Of a DNA stretch of 64,000 nucleotides, positions 17,699-25,500 are shown one piece after another. The stretch comes from Sphingopyxis sp. PAMC25046 (lineage in GTDB: Bacteria > Pseudomonadota > Alphaproteobacteria > Sphingomonadales > Sphingomonadaceae), in the NCBI RefSeq assembly GCF_004795895.1, contig NZ_CP039250.1:1178001-1242000 (forward strand), in the 5' to 3' direction. Under the pieces are notes generated by a model, which was given only the letters and a program-made list of their open reading frames with translations, did no database searches and had not been told where the DNA came from. The translations under genes were made by a program, and so were the position numbers. How positions within the stretch are numbered: position 1 is the stretch's first letter; each line of letters starts with the position of its first letter.

Positions 17699-17898
17699 GT
17701 CCATCTTCCTTTCGATGGTCTGCCCGCCACTGAGCTTTCTATCGAATGGATATCCCATGAATCAACCCTCCCGAGAATATGCCCGGCGTGCCGCCGGGAA
17801 GAAAGAAATCCCCCTTGCGGGGGAGCCCGCGCGCCTTCCGGCACGAGGCGTCGCAGCGACATGGTCGCTGCGGTGGGCGGACGCACGCCGTTGGCGTT

Positions 17899-17926
17899 TG
17901 TAATGCACCCTACGCACCCGTGCTGC
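17899..17926. repeat. left 28-bp direct repeat (candidate att)
   Basis: Begins TGTAATGCACCCTACGCAC; differs from the copy at 23258-23285 only at positions 20 and 21 (CC here, GG there). Confidence 0.6.
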
Positions 17927-18157
17927 TCATAAATGTCGGCTTTTCAACGGCTTGTTCGGATCAAGGCCAAGCCGTCAGGACACATCTTGCGCTATTTTGA
18001 TCCGTCGATCAAGGCTGTGGCGTAGCGAAATCTGCTCGCTCAGGCACCCAGCGGCTTCGCCGCCCGGTGCATCGCGAACAGATTGGCACTTGTCCTCTTT
18101 CGTAGCGTGGGCAGGTTCGCTTAGTCATTCATTCGCAAAGGTGCGTTTCCCGCGTGA

Positions 18158-18685
18158 TTAAGCAGCGTTGACTGCTTTTCGAAGCTGTCCAAGAGCCGAC
18201 GTTAGCCGTTGCCCATCGCGCTTCAGTGCCGTCAGCAGAGCGTCGGCCTCGTCTTTTTCCAGCGCCAAAGCGTTTCGTTCGGCTTGGCGCGAGCGGATCG
18301 ACAAAACGCGCATGACCAGCACCCATTGACCGCTGCGTTCGACGGTGATTTTCACGACTCCATGACACAACAGGTTACGGAAGCTTTCGTGCTTCTCGCG
18401 AAATTGCGAAAGCTCAATAAATGCCGACTTGCCGACTTCCTTGAACGGGCCGTCAGGTGAAATCGCTACAGCCAAATCTTCAAGCCGCTGCCCGATCAGA
18501 TGCCGCAGACGAACGCCGGTGCCAGTCGGAGCAGCGGCACTTAGGTCGAACAGCGTCTCAGTCACCGCCATCTCGACCGTCGAGAAATGGTGCAGGCAAG
18601 CTCCGCGCCAAGCGTTGACCTCGGCGAAAATTGCGTCCCACTTTGCTGGCGACGGCGGCGCGTTCGGGCTCGGACTTGTGTCCAT
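18158..18685 (-). CDS. HEPN-like protein of unknown function
   Basis: 175 residues from the ATG at 18685. It is all-helical in appearance: an N-terminal WRGACLHHFSTVEMAVTETLFDLSA helix, then FREKHESFRNLLCHGVVK, in which R-N-L-L-C-H fits the R-x4-6-H signature of HEPN ribonucleases or HEPN-fold proteins. The C-terminal helices are charged. No partner antitoxin is adjacent. The family is not recognised with certainty; HEPN is a motif-level inference. Confidence 0.5.
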   Translation of the reverse strand: MDTSPSPNAPPSPAKWDAIFAEVNAWRGACLHHFSTVEMAVTETLFDLSAAAPTGTGVRLRHLIGQRLEDLAVAISPDGPFKEVGKSAFIELSQFREKHESFRNLLCHGVVKITVERSGQWVLVMRVLSIRSRQAERNALALEKDEADALLTALKRDGQRLTSALGQLRKAVNAA

Positions 18686-19062
18686 TCCCAAGCGATAACC
18701 CGAACATTGTTAAACGCAAGCTAATCAACTTTGCATCGTCATATTGGTTTTCTCAAACATCGAGCAGCGTTACTGTCCGGTTTGTCGCGAGCGAATGCGG
18801 GGGCACGGGCGCTCTGATGATAAATTTTTGCAATCGCAATACTACCCACTTCGCTCTGATCTCAGTCATGTAGTCTAGCGCATAGCCGGTTTTTGCGTCC
18901 TCTTGTTTTCTGCCCGTCGCCTGATAGGTTCGCGAGAGCACTGCACAAAACAGGGGCAGGGGGGCCGCCAGTCTCGCTCGTTGGGGTTATCGGATTTCCT
19001 CTCGTAGCTAAATCATGTGCCCCTCGACTGGCATTCACGCTTCAATGTAATGGAGAGCATTT
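18686..19062. other. AT-richer intergenic region upstream of the first FecI gene
   Basis: No gene is supported. Base composition falls relative to the flanks. It should carry divergent promoters for the HEPN-like gene and the fecI-fecR pair. A GGAGAG ribosome site lies at 19052-19057 before the GTG at 19063. Confidence 0.4.
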
Positions 19063-19626
19063 GTGCGTAATCCGTTGATGTCTGCAACAAGCACAGCAGA
19101 AATTGATGAGGAGCGGGATGCGCGAAACGAAATCATTATCCGCCTATATCGGAATCATCATCGAACCAATGTGCGCTGGCTAACGGGACGAGTGAAGAGC
19201 GTTGCAGTTGCCGAAGACTTGGTTCACGATGCTTTCACTAGATTGATGAAAAAGAACCTGTCTAATATAGAAAATCCTGCTGGCTATCTCCACAGGATTG
19301 TTAGGGGTCTTGTCTGGGAGTGGTCAAGTCTTAAAAGAAATCAAATTGAACGTAGCTTTGTCCCGTTTGATGAATCTTTTGATGTTGCAATGGCAGGCGA
19401 TCAGGATCGCTTGGATGACCAGCAAATTTTAAGGCTTCTGGAAAAATTTATCCAAGAACTTCCTAGTAATACAAGATTGGTTTTTCTTTTGGTTAGATTG
19501 GAAGATTTAACATACGACGAGGCCGCGAAGAAAGCTGGAATGAGCGTGAACGGTGTGAAGTATCATATGAAGGTCGCGCTAAAAATGCTTCGGTCTTATC
19601 GCGATATTATTGAGGATGTCTCTTGA
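19063..19626 (+). CDS. FecI-type ECF sigma factor (orphan pair)
   Basis: 187 residues from a GTG at 19063 (ATG at 19078 also possible). Region 2 reads DLVHDAFTRLMKKNLSNIENPAGYLHRIVRGLVWEW; region 4 reads ELPSNTRLVFLLVRLEDLTYDEAAKKAGMSVNGVKYHMKVAL. The GVKYHMKxAL ending is shared with the FecI at 34180. Such sigmas drive TonB-receptor operons in response to ligand via FecR. It is coupled to fecR by a TTGA overlap, but no receptor follows; integrase genes lie there instead. Confidence 0.88.
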   Translation: MRNPLMSATSTAEIDEERDARNEIIIRLYRNHHRTNVRWLTGRVKSVAVAEDLVHDAFTRLMKKNLSNIENPAGYLHRIVRGLVWEWSSLKRNQIERSFVPFDESFDVAMAGDQDRLDDQQILRLLEKFIQELPSNTRLVFLLVRLEDLTYDEAAKKAGMSVNGVKYHMKVALKMLRSYRDIIEDVS

Positions 19627-20642
19627 GCATGGGTCGTGAAGCCGACACCGACGAGCAAGCCGATTATTGGTTCACTAGAATATACATAGAGCGTATAGAA
19701 AACGATAGAGATGCGTTTAAATATTGGCTCGACAGTAATCCAGCTAATCGCGCAGCACTCGAAAGGACTGAAAAGGCGTGGGAGGCGTCAGCCGCGTTGA
19801 AGAGGTCACCTTTTGCGCGCCAATTGCTCGATGAGGCGTGGGAGGCCAACAAGCTTAGTCGTGCTCGAAAGCGTAACATAGGGATTCTAGGCGTTTTATG
19901 CCTAGTGACTGCGGGCGTTACATATTTAGGTTTTCAATCCTCACCAATCTCTCCTCGCAAAGCGGAAATCGCGTCTGCTGCCCCCAACGCTGGTAAGCCG
20001 TTGGTGCGAGTGAATGCGCTTGATGAGCCGAAAATCGCGACCTTGCCCGACGGATCGGCCATCGTCGCGGCAAAGGGAACGCTCCTTACGTTCCGGTATG
20101 ACGGTTCTGCTCGGATACTGCAACTTGACCAAGGTCGCGTGCGCGTAATCGTCAAGCATGACAAACGTAGCACGTTCACTGTTGCTTCCGGAAATGTGAG
20201 CGTCGTTGCTCTGGGAACCGTTTTTGATGTGGAGCGGGACGCGCGAAAAACTCAAGTCGTTCTCATAAGTGGTTCTGTCGAGGTGAGGAAGAGAGCAATC
20301 GGAGCAGCGGTCCCTCCAGTTATTTTGAAAGCTGGATATCAGTTGGACATACCCAGTGCGAACGGAACCGCCGCTGATGCCATTGTAACTCCTACTCCAA
20401 TAAGATCGGCTGGAGAGAATGCGTCTTACCCAACAACCTTTGATGTCGAAGTGGGAGCGTGGCTGGATGCTCTCTCTGACGCGCAGGGCACCCCAAGAGT
20501 TATCGTGCCTGAGCGTATTAGACATAGAACGGTAAGCGGATTGAGCAGCATAACTGATCCAAAGATCGCTGCTGATCTAGTTTCAAAATTATATGATCTT
20601 CGCATGACAAAGTTACCTGATGGTAGAATTAGACTGGAGTAG
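19623..20642 (+). CDS. FecR-type anti-sigma regulator (orphan pair)
   Basis: 339 residues from a TTG overlapping the sigma stop (GAGG lies 7 nt upstream); an ATG at 19629 is the alternative. The N-terminus has the cytoplasmic anti-sigma segment (ADYWFTRIYIERIENDRDAFKYWLDSNPANRAALERTEKAWEAS). One membrane helix follows at about residues 82-98 (IGILGVLCLVTAGVTYLGF). The periplasmic FecR domain has LPDGSAIVAAKGTLLTF and VVALGTVFDVE. The C-terminal secretin-like segment is VSGLSSITDPKIAADLVSKLYDL. Its end overlaps the opposing integrase by 14 nt. Confidence 0.88.
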   Translation: MSMGREADTDEQADYWFTRIYIERIENDRDAFKYWLDSNPANRAALERTEKAWEASAALKRSPFARQLLDEAWEANKLSRARKRNIGILGVLCLVTAGVTYLGFQSSPISPRKAEIASAAPNAGKPLVRVNALDEPKIATLPDGSAIVAAKGTLLTFRYDGSARILQLDQGRVRVIVKHDKRSTFTVASGNVSVVALGTVFDVERDARKTQVVLISGSVEVRKRAIGAAVPPVILKAGYQLDIPSANGTAADAIVTPTPIRSAGENASYPTTFDVEVGAWLDALSDAQGTPRVIVPERIRHRTVSGLSSITDPKIAADLVSKLYDLRMTKLPDGRIRLE

Positions 20643-21822
20643 GCTGGTGTGATCGTTCGTTGGGAGCGTGTCTGAGGTCTGTGCCAATCCATGCCCCTAT
20701 TTTCTCAGCCGCTGCGAGCAGCGCGGCGTCGGCAAGGTGGGCGTAGCGCGCCGTCATCTGCACTCGCCGATGACCAAGCAGCCGGGAGGTCGAGAACAGC
20801 GTCTCGCCCGACATGACCGCATGGCTGGCGAAGCTATGCCGCAGGTCATGAATACGCAGCGCCTTGGGCAATCCGGCTGCTTGCCGGACGACCAGCCAGA
20901 CGCTCCGCACCGTCTCGTAATGCTGCCGCCCACCGAGCGGGAACACTGGCGAGCCGGAGCCGCGCGCGCGGGCGGGCAAGCGGGCGCGATGCGCGTTGAG
21001 CAAGCGGCGGACAGGAAGGCCGAGCGGCACGTCGCGCGGCCCCGTCTTGCTGTCGCGCAGTCGCAGACGATCCGGCAGCACGTCGCGCCATTCGAGTGCG
21101 ACTGCTTCGCCGACCCGGCAGCCGGTCAGCGTCAGGAAGCGCAGCAGTGGCGCCACCGTGCAGCCTTCGGCGGTGCGGGCATCGAGCGCCGCGCCAAGCC
21201 GTTCCATCTGCTTTTGGCTCAGGAAGGTGCCGACGATCTTGCGCCGGTTCATCCTGATACCCGTCACCGGGTTGCGCCAGCCATCAGGCATGTAGCCCCA
21301 TGCCTTCGCGCTGGCGAGCATCTGGCCGAGGATGCCAAGCGCGCGATTTGCCCCGCCCGGTCGTCGGGCGCTGTAGCCCTCGAACCAGCGCACCACGTCC
21401 GGCTGCGTGATCGCATCGAGCCGCTTGCCGCCGAAGGCGGGCAGCAACTCGCAGCGGACGTAGCTGCGATAGGTCCGCAGCCCTTCCGGCTTGTAGCGCG
21501 CCGCGCATCGCCGTTCATGTTCCAACCGGAATATCTCGAACGGCGGCGCTGTGGACGGCGCGGGCGGGGGAGGGGCATCGCTCGCGAAGAGGGCGGCGGC
21601 AATCTGGCGCGCGGCCTTCACCGGGGTATCTGGGAAAGTGCCGAGCGACTGCCGCACAGGTTTGCCATTGACCCGCGCGCGCATGGTCCAGCTTCGCGCG
21701 CCGCAGGGCTGGACGCGCAGCGCAAGCCCCGGCTGGCGCGTATCGCGCAAGGCATATTCGCGCGCTTCGGGCTTCGCCCGCGCGCACAGGCTATCGGTCA
21801 GGGAGAGGCGCAAGTTAGGCAT
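20629..21822 (-). CDS. tyrosine recombinase/integrase 1
   Basis: 397 residues. N-terminal DUF4102-like arm-binding region (YALRDTRQPGLALRVQPCGARSWTMRARVNGKPVRQSLG), SAM-like core-binding domain, then the catalytic domain: LTLTGCRVGEAVALEWRDV with Arg, RIHDLRHSFASHAV with HxxR, LLGHRRVQMTARYAHL with H and the Tyr nucleophile. All catalytic residues are present. It overlaps the stop of the second integrase by 8 nt, so the two are co-translated. P4-type integrases of this sort insert islands at att sites. Confidence 0.92.
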   Translation of the reverse strand: MPNLRLSLTDSLCARAKPEAREYALRDTRQPGLALRVQPCGARSWTMRARVNGKPVRQSLGTFPDTPVKAARQIAAALFASDAPPPPAPSTAPPFEIFRLEHERRCAARYKPEGLRTYRSYVRCELLPAFGGKRLDAITQPDVVRWFEGYSARRPGGANRALGILGQMLASAKAWGYMPDGWRNPVTGIRMNRRKIVGTFLSQKQMERLGAALDARTAEGCTVAPLLRFLTLTGCRVGEAVALEWRDVLPDRLRLRDSKTGPRDVPLGLPVRRLLNAHRARLPARARGSGSPVFPLGGRQHYETVRSVWLVVRQAAGLPKALRIHDLRHSFASHAVMSGETLFSTSRLLGHRRVQMTARYAHLADAALLAAAEKIGAWIGTDLRHAPNERSHQPTPV

Positions 21823-22999
21823 GACGCGCCTCCCCGGTCTTGCCGCGCAAGGCGCGGTCGATCAGTCCCGACACCCGCGTTGCCGAATTTGCCAGCGCAC
21901 CGGTTGACAGGTGGGCGTAACCAAGAGTGCTGTCCAAGTCGTGGTGGCCGAGCAGTTGTCCGACCAATCGCAAGTCGATTCCGTTCGACACCGCGAGCGA
22001 CGCGAAATGGTGCCGTAGATCGTGGACCCGCAGCGACCCAATGCCCGCTTCCTCGCGGATTCGATCCCATGCCCGATCAATGGCCCTGATCGGTCCTTCG
22101 CTGTTCGGGGCCGGGAACACCAGCGGCCCCATTGCCGTTGCCTTGCGGGCGTCGAGGATCGCCCGCGCTGGGGCGTTGAGCCAGATCGTGCGCGGTCCCG
22201 CCTTGGAATCTTCCAGCACCGCGCGCGGCCCCGCAATGCGGTCCCATTCCAGTCCCAATATCTCGCTTCGACGCGCGCCGGTCAGAAGCAGGAGGCGAAC
22301 CGCGTCACAGGCGTCGGGGAACCGCTCTTGCAGCCGGTCGAGCGCGGCCCAAAGCTGCCTGACCGTCGCAGCGGGGAGCAACTGGCCCCGGTTGCTTCGC
22401 TGCTTCTTCCGCAAGCCCCGGCAAGGGTTCGAGCCGGGTTCGCGTAAGCCGTGGCTTTCGGCATAGAGCATCATTCCCGACAACGTGGACAGAGCCATAC
22501 GCGCGGCAGCGCTTTTGGCGGACACGTCGAGGTGCCAGCGCGTCACGTCTTCGGGGGCAAGATCGCGGACCCTGCGCCGCCCCAAGGCGGGGAGAATATG
22601 CCCCTCAGTAACCGACCGCATTTGGCGGACAGTCGAACGCTTCCAGCGTCCCTTTTCCCCCCACGCGAGGAAGCGCGGCATAACGTCCGCGATGCGCGCA
22701 TCGCAGCCGAATAGGGGCGCGGAGGGGGTGGCGGTGGAAGGGGTGGGCGAAGGAGCTTGTTGCGTCCCGGCCATGCGCCTTGCCGCATCCAGCGGGATCA
22801 GTGCGGCATTGCCGAGCGTTCGGCGCATTGTCCGCCCGCCTGTCTTTTCGAGCAGCACCCAAGAGCGCGCACCGGAGGCACGGAGGCGCATGGCGAGCCC
22901 TTGCGCCCCGGCATCGTAGAGCAGGCGCTCGCCCTTGGCGGGCAGGTCAACGGAGGCAATTTCAATGGTGGCGAGGTCAATCGGTTTTGCACGTCGCAT
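21815..22999 (-). CDS. tyrosine recombinase/integrase 2
   Basis: 394 residues. Same architecture as its neighbour: KGERLLYDAGAQGLAMRLRASGARSWVLLEKTGGRTMRRTLGNA at the N-terminus, LLLTGARRSEILGLEWDRI, RVHDLRHHFASLAVSNG, LLGHHDLDSTLGYAHLS with catalytic R-H-x-x-R-H-Y intact. Paired integrases suggest a heteromeric or sequential recombination system. The gene starts 259 bp from the right 28-bp direct repeat. Identity between the two paralogues is low. Confidence 0.92.
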   Translation of the reverse strand: MRRAKPIDLATIEIASVDLPAKGERLLYDAGAQGLAMRLRASGARSWVLLEKTGGRTMRRTLGNAALIPLDAARRMAGTQQAPSPTPSTATPSAPLFGCDARIADVMPRFLAWGEKGRWKRSTVRQMRSVTEGHILPALGRRRVRDLAPEDVTRWHLDVSAKSAAARMALSTLSGMMLYAESHGLREPGSNPCRGLRKKQRSNRGQLLPAATVRQLWAALDRLQERFPDACDAVRLLLLTGARRSEILGLEWDRIAGPRAVLEDSKAGPRTIWLNAPARAILDARKATAMGPLVFPAPNSEGPIRAIDRAWDRIREEAGIGSLRVHDLRHHFASLAVSNGIDLRLVGQLLGHHDLDSTLGYAHLSTGALANSATRVSGLIDRALRGKTGEARHA

Positions 23000-23011
23000 A
23001 GCGTCGTCACT

Positions 23012-23084
23012 CCATAAATCCCGGCCCCTTGCGGGGCCGGTGGAGCGCGTCCGGGATTGTTCCCCAGGACACGCGGGGATTTAT
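23012..23084. repeat. inverted repeats flanking a GC hairpin upstream of the integrases
   Basis: CATAAATCCC at 23012-23021 and its perfect complement GGGATTTATG at 23075-23084 bracket a tight hairpin CCGGCCCCTTGCGGGGCCGG (23021-23040). Lying between the integrase start and the right direct repeat, it could be an arm-type recombinase site or the integrase promoter region. Confidence 0.5.
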
Positions 23085-23257
23085 GAGCAACAAGGGTGTC
23101 GGGCGGCTCGACCGGCCTTCGGCCGATCATTGCCGATCCTTCAGGAGCTTAAACTTTCCCCTTCCAGATCAGCTATTTGTCCGCCGCGTGGAGTGTTTCG
23201 ATGTGGCGCATTCGCAAGCTCATGCGTCTATGTCGACTCACTCCCGAAGGTCGTTAA

Positions 23258-23285
23258 TGTAATGCACCCTACGCACGGGTGCTGC
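23258..23285. repeat. right 28-bp direct repeat (candidate att)
   Basis: Begins TGTAATGCACCCTACGCAC and here ends GGGTGCTGC, so that GCACCC-N7-GGGTGC forms an internal inverted repeat not present in the left copy. Confidence 0.6.
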
Positions 23286-23310
23286 GGATCTGTTCCTCAT
23301 TCTAATTCAG

Positions 23311-24407
23311 CTAGTTATGTGGATATCCTGGCTCGACCAAGATGGCGTCATCTGGCAGCCGCGGCTGCCGGTTGCGGCCGCGTTTGGCAGCCATTGGGTG
23401 CAAGCTTCTGATTTCATTTGGCATCTTTTGGCTGCCGCAGCTGCCACATGGAAAAACGCCGGTACCGACTCTATTTGGCCGGTACCGGCCTGCAAAGCCG
23501 CTCCAGCGCCCCGACGGCTTCCGGAAATGTGGGAATTTCTGTTCAGTGGCAAAGGCCATTCCGCCTACGAAGCGGGCATATTCATCCGCATAGAGCGTGT
23601 CTGATTGCAGGTGCTCCACCAGGGCCGCCATGCGTTGCGCAGGGAGCATGCCTTCCAGTGCGCCGCCACCGCGATGCGAATCGGCCATAATCGTCTCTTC
23701 AGCCAGGGCAGGGAACTGCGCGTTTGCGGAAGCGGTCGCTTCGAGCGCCGCGAGATCGTGAAGATGACGCACGATCGTCGGGTCATCACCGACCCTCTCG
23801 CGGTCGCGGGTGAGCACCCGCCAGCAGAAGGCGCTCAGCTTGTCGGCGGCTGTCTCGACCGGATCGACGCACGCAATCGCGGTGATCTCGGGTTCCAATC
23901 CACGATACTGATGGACGAAAGATGCCAGCGGCCGTTCGCCGGTCGCAAGCGGCGTGGGCTTGGCGGATATCTCGGCCTGGATATGGGGGCGGAGCGCGTC
24001 ATGCCCATCGAGGATCGTTGGATAGTCCATGTCGATCTGGATGAACCCGTTGCCACTTCCGGCTTCGACCCCGGTTATGACGAATCCCGCTGCCGCCCAG
24101 GCATCGGCGAGTCCGTTCTTGAAGGCGCTCAACGCACTACGTTTTTGCCCCGGAGACTTTTCCAAGAATGCGTCCGAGAGGATGAGCTTGAAATCTAACT
24201 CCTCTGAAAATCTCTGAATCAGCCCGTGCGCTTTTAGGAGCGACGTTCCCCCTGAAAACACTGGCGTAAGGTCGGGCGTGGCCAGTTGAGAAGGACCTGA
24301 ATGGCCTGGACGACATACCAGTCTTTCTCGACGAACGCTTCGTCGACGCGCAGCGCACCTGCGACGCGCCCGAGCGTTCTTGCGTCAGGCGCGTTCGAGA
24401 ATGACAT
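23311..24407 (-). pseudogene. AbiEii-family nucleotidyltransferase toxin gene, apparently frameshifted
   Basis: The catalytic part (frame ending 23311) begins TPDLTPVFSGGTSLLKAHGLIQRFSEELDFKLIL, the GGTSL...RFSExxD nucleotidyltransferase signature of AbiEii toxins. The expected N-terminal segment (LGRVAGALRVDEAFVEKDWYVVQAIQVL) is in another frame, from an ATG at about 24407, and stops at 24234. A single-base indel near 24275-24310 would explain this. An internal GTG at 24261 could still start a shortened protein. The last ~45 residues of the open frame run into palindromic DNA and look unnatural. Confidence 0.6.
23340..23500. repeat. palindrome-rich segment at the 3' end of the AbiEii frame
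   Basis: It holds a perfect 16-bp palindrome GGCAGCCGCGGCTGCC (23354-23369), a related GGCTGCCGCAGCTGCC (about 23430-23445), and two GGTACC-centred palindromes around 23461-23490. The cluster may be a recombination scar or REP-like sequence. Confidence 0.45.
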
Positions 24408-24975
24408 AGGCGCCATCATAGCCGATCCGGCGGCGGACACGGTTCTTGACGGCAATCGTTCGCCCGGTGGGGACTTGGTTCGTTCGGCCGCTGTTATAAT
24501 CTCTTGTCTGGCCGGAATCGGAGACCGTTTTCCCCAGCCGCTTGAGGGCCTCGGTCGCGAGCCGCTTGATCCCGACGACGGGGGCGGGCTTGCCGGTCAC
24601 CGGCGAGCGTTCGGCGCGCGCATAGAGCCCGTAGCCGATCTGGACGAGGCGGCCCTCCTCGGTGACCCTCCGCAGGGCGCGCCCAACGGCATCATAGCTG
24701 CCAAACGTCTCGAAATCCCGGCGCAGGAAGACATTGCGCTTTGAACGAGCCACGCGTCGCGCAACACGATCGGCGATCGAGTTCGAGGACATAGTCGAGC
24801 CGCGTGCCCGCCTGCGGTAACGGCCGCGACCGACACGCACGAGTTTACCATCGTCGACCAGCTTGCGCAGCACGCGGCCAATGGAATCATAATCGGCGTC
24901 GAGCGCAATCTGCGCGCGATCGACGACTTTCCCCTCGGGGACATAATCCAGAATCTGTTTCGACAGGCTCGGCAT
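24385..24975 (-). CDS. DUF6088/AbiEi-like type IV antitoxin
   Basis: 196 residues with two winged-helix-like repeats: SKQILDYVPEGKVVDRAQIALDADYDSIGRVLRKLVDDGKLVRVGRGRYRR and VFLRRDFETFGSYDAVGRALRRVTEEGRLVQIGYGLYAR. The C-terminus has GRTIAVKNRVRRRIGYDGAYVILE. This is the pattern of DUF6088/AbiEi antitoxins, which act as DNA-binding autorepressors and counter the nucleotidyltransferase toxin. Its 3' end overlaps the start of the adjacent AbiEii frame. Confidence 0.8.
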   Translation of the reverse strand: MPSLSKQILDYVPEGKVVDRAQIALDADYDSIGRVLRKLVDDGKLVRVGRGRYRRRARGSTMSSNSIADRVARRVARSKRNVFLRRDFETFGSYDAVGRALRRVTEEGRLVQIGYGLYARAERSPVTGKPAPVVGIKRLATEALKRLGKTVSDSGQTRDYNSGRTNQVPTGRTIAVKNRVRRRIGYDGAYVILERA

Positions 24976-25176
24976 GGCTTCACCAAAATACGACGCTTAC
25001 GGCATTCAGATAGTTTTGTTTGAACCGTTTTTCAAGCCGACCGTAGCTGGATCGAGATGATTGCGACAGGCCAGACCTCGAAATATCCTTCATCGATTTG
25101 CCTGTCAGAGCCGGTTTCGCTATATAAGAGGGGCTACGCGTCCTCACTTGCCGAAGCTCCAGACCAGGAGCTTGCC

Positions 25177-25500
25177 ATGGCAAGACTGACTATTCGTCTT
25201 CCCGACGATCTATACGACCGGCTCGCGGCCGATGCGGATGCGGCAGGCGCCTCTACCGCGGCCTTCGTTCGTGACGCCCTCGAACAGCTGAACGGCGCCG
25301 ACCCCTTTGGCTTCCATGCCCGCTTCGACGAACTTCATTCGACCGTCATCCAAGTGCTCGCGATCCTCGCGTCCGACGTCGGCGCGCGCGCGCCCAAATC
25401 GCTCGCAAAGGGGATGGAAGATACAAAGCGGCTACTCCTCGACCGGGGACTGATCACCGCTGGCGACCTTCCCGCTCTGGGGGGAGGCGCGTCGTCATGA
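25177..25500 (+). CDS. ribbon-helix-helix mobilisation accessory protein
   Basis: 107 residues from the ATG at 25177 (MARLTIRLPDDLYDRLAADADAAGASTAAFVRDALEQL), with AGGAG 8 nt upstream. The N-terminus is a CopG/Arc ribbon-helix-helix; the C-terminus is helical. It overlaps traD by ATGA, so it is likely the oriT-binding relaxosome protein that recruits the MobF relaxase, by analogy with TrwA. oriT would be expected in the 200 bp upstream. Confidence 0.8.
   Translation: MARLTIRLPDDLYDRLAADADAAGASTAAFVRDALEQLNGADPFGFHARFDELHSTVIQVLAILASDVGARAPKSLAKGMEDTKRLLLDRGLITAGDLPALGGGASS

Larger units (their letters stand above)
17899..23285. mobile_element. candidate integrated unit bounded by 28-bp direct repeats
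   Basis: Two 28-bp direct repeats (26 of 28 identical) lie at 17899-17926 and 23258-23285. Between them are a HEPN-like gene, an ECF sigma/FecR pair and two overlapping tyrosine recombinases reading away from the right repeat. A recombinase near one repeat is the usual layout of an integrase and its att site. AT-richer codon use of the sigma gene supports separate ancestry. No junction evidence is available here. Confidence 0.45.

Noticed and set aside
20668..22089. 473-residue plus-strand open frame
   Set aside because: Antisense of the two integrases; low-complexity Arg/Ala/His sequence.
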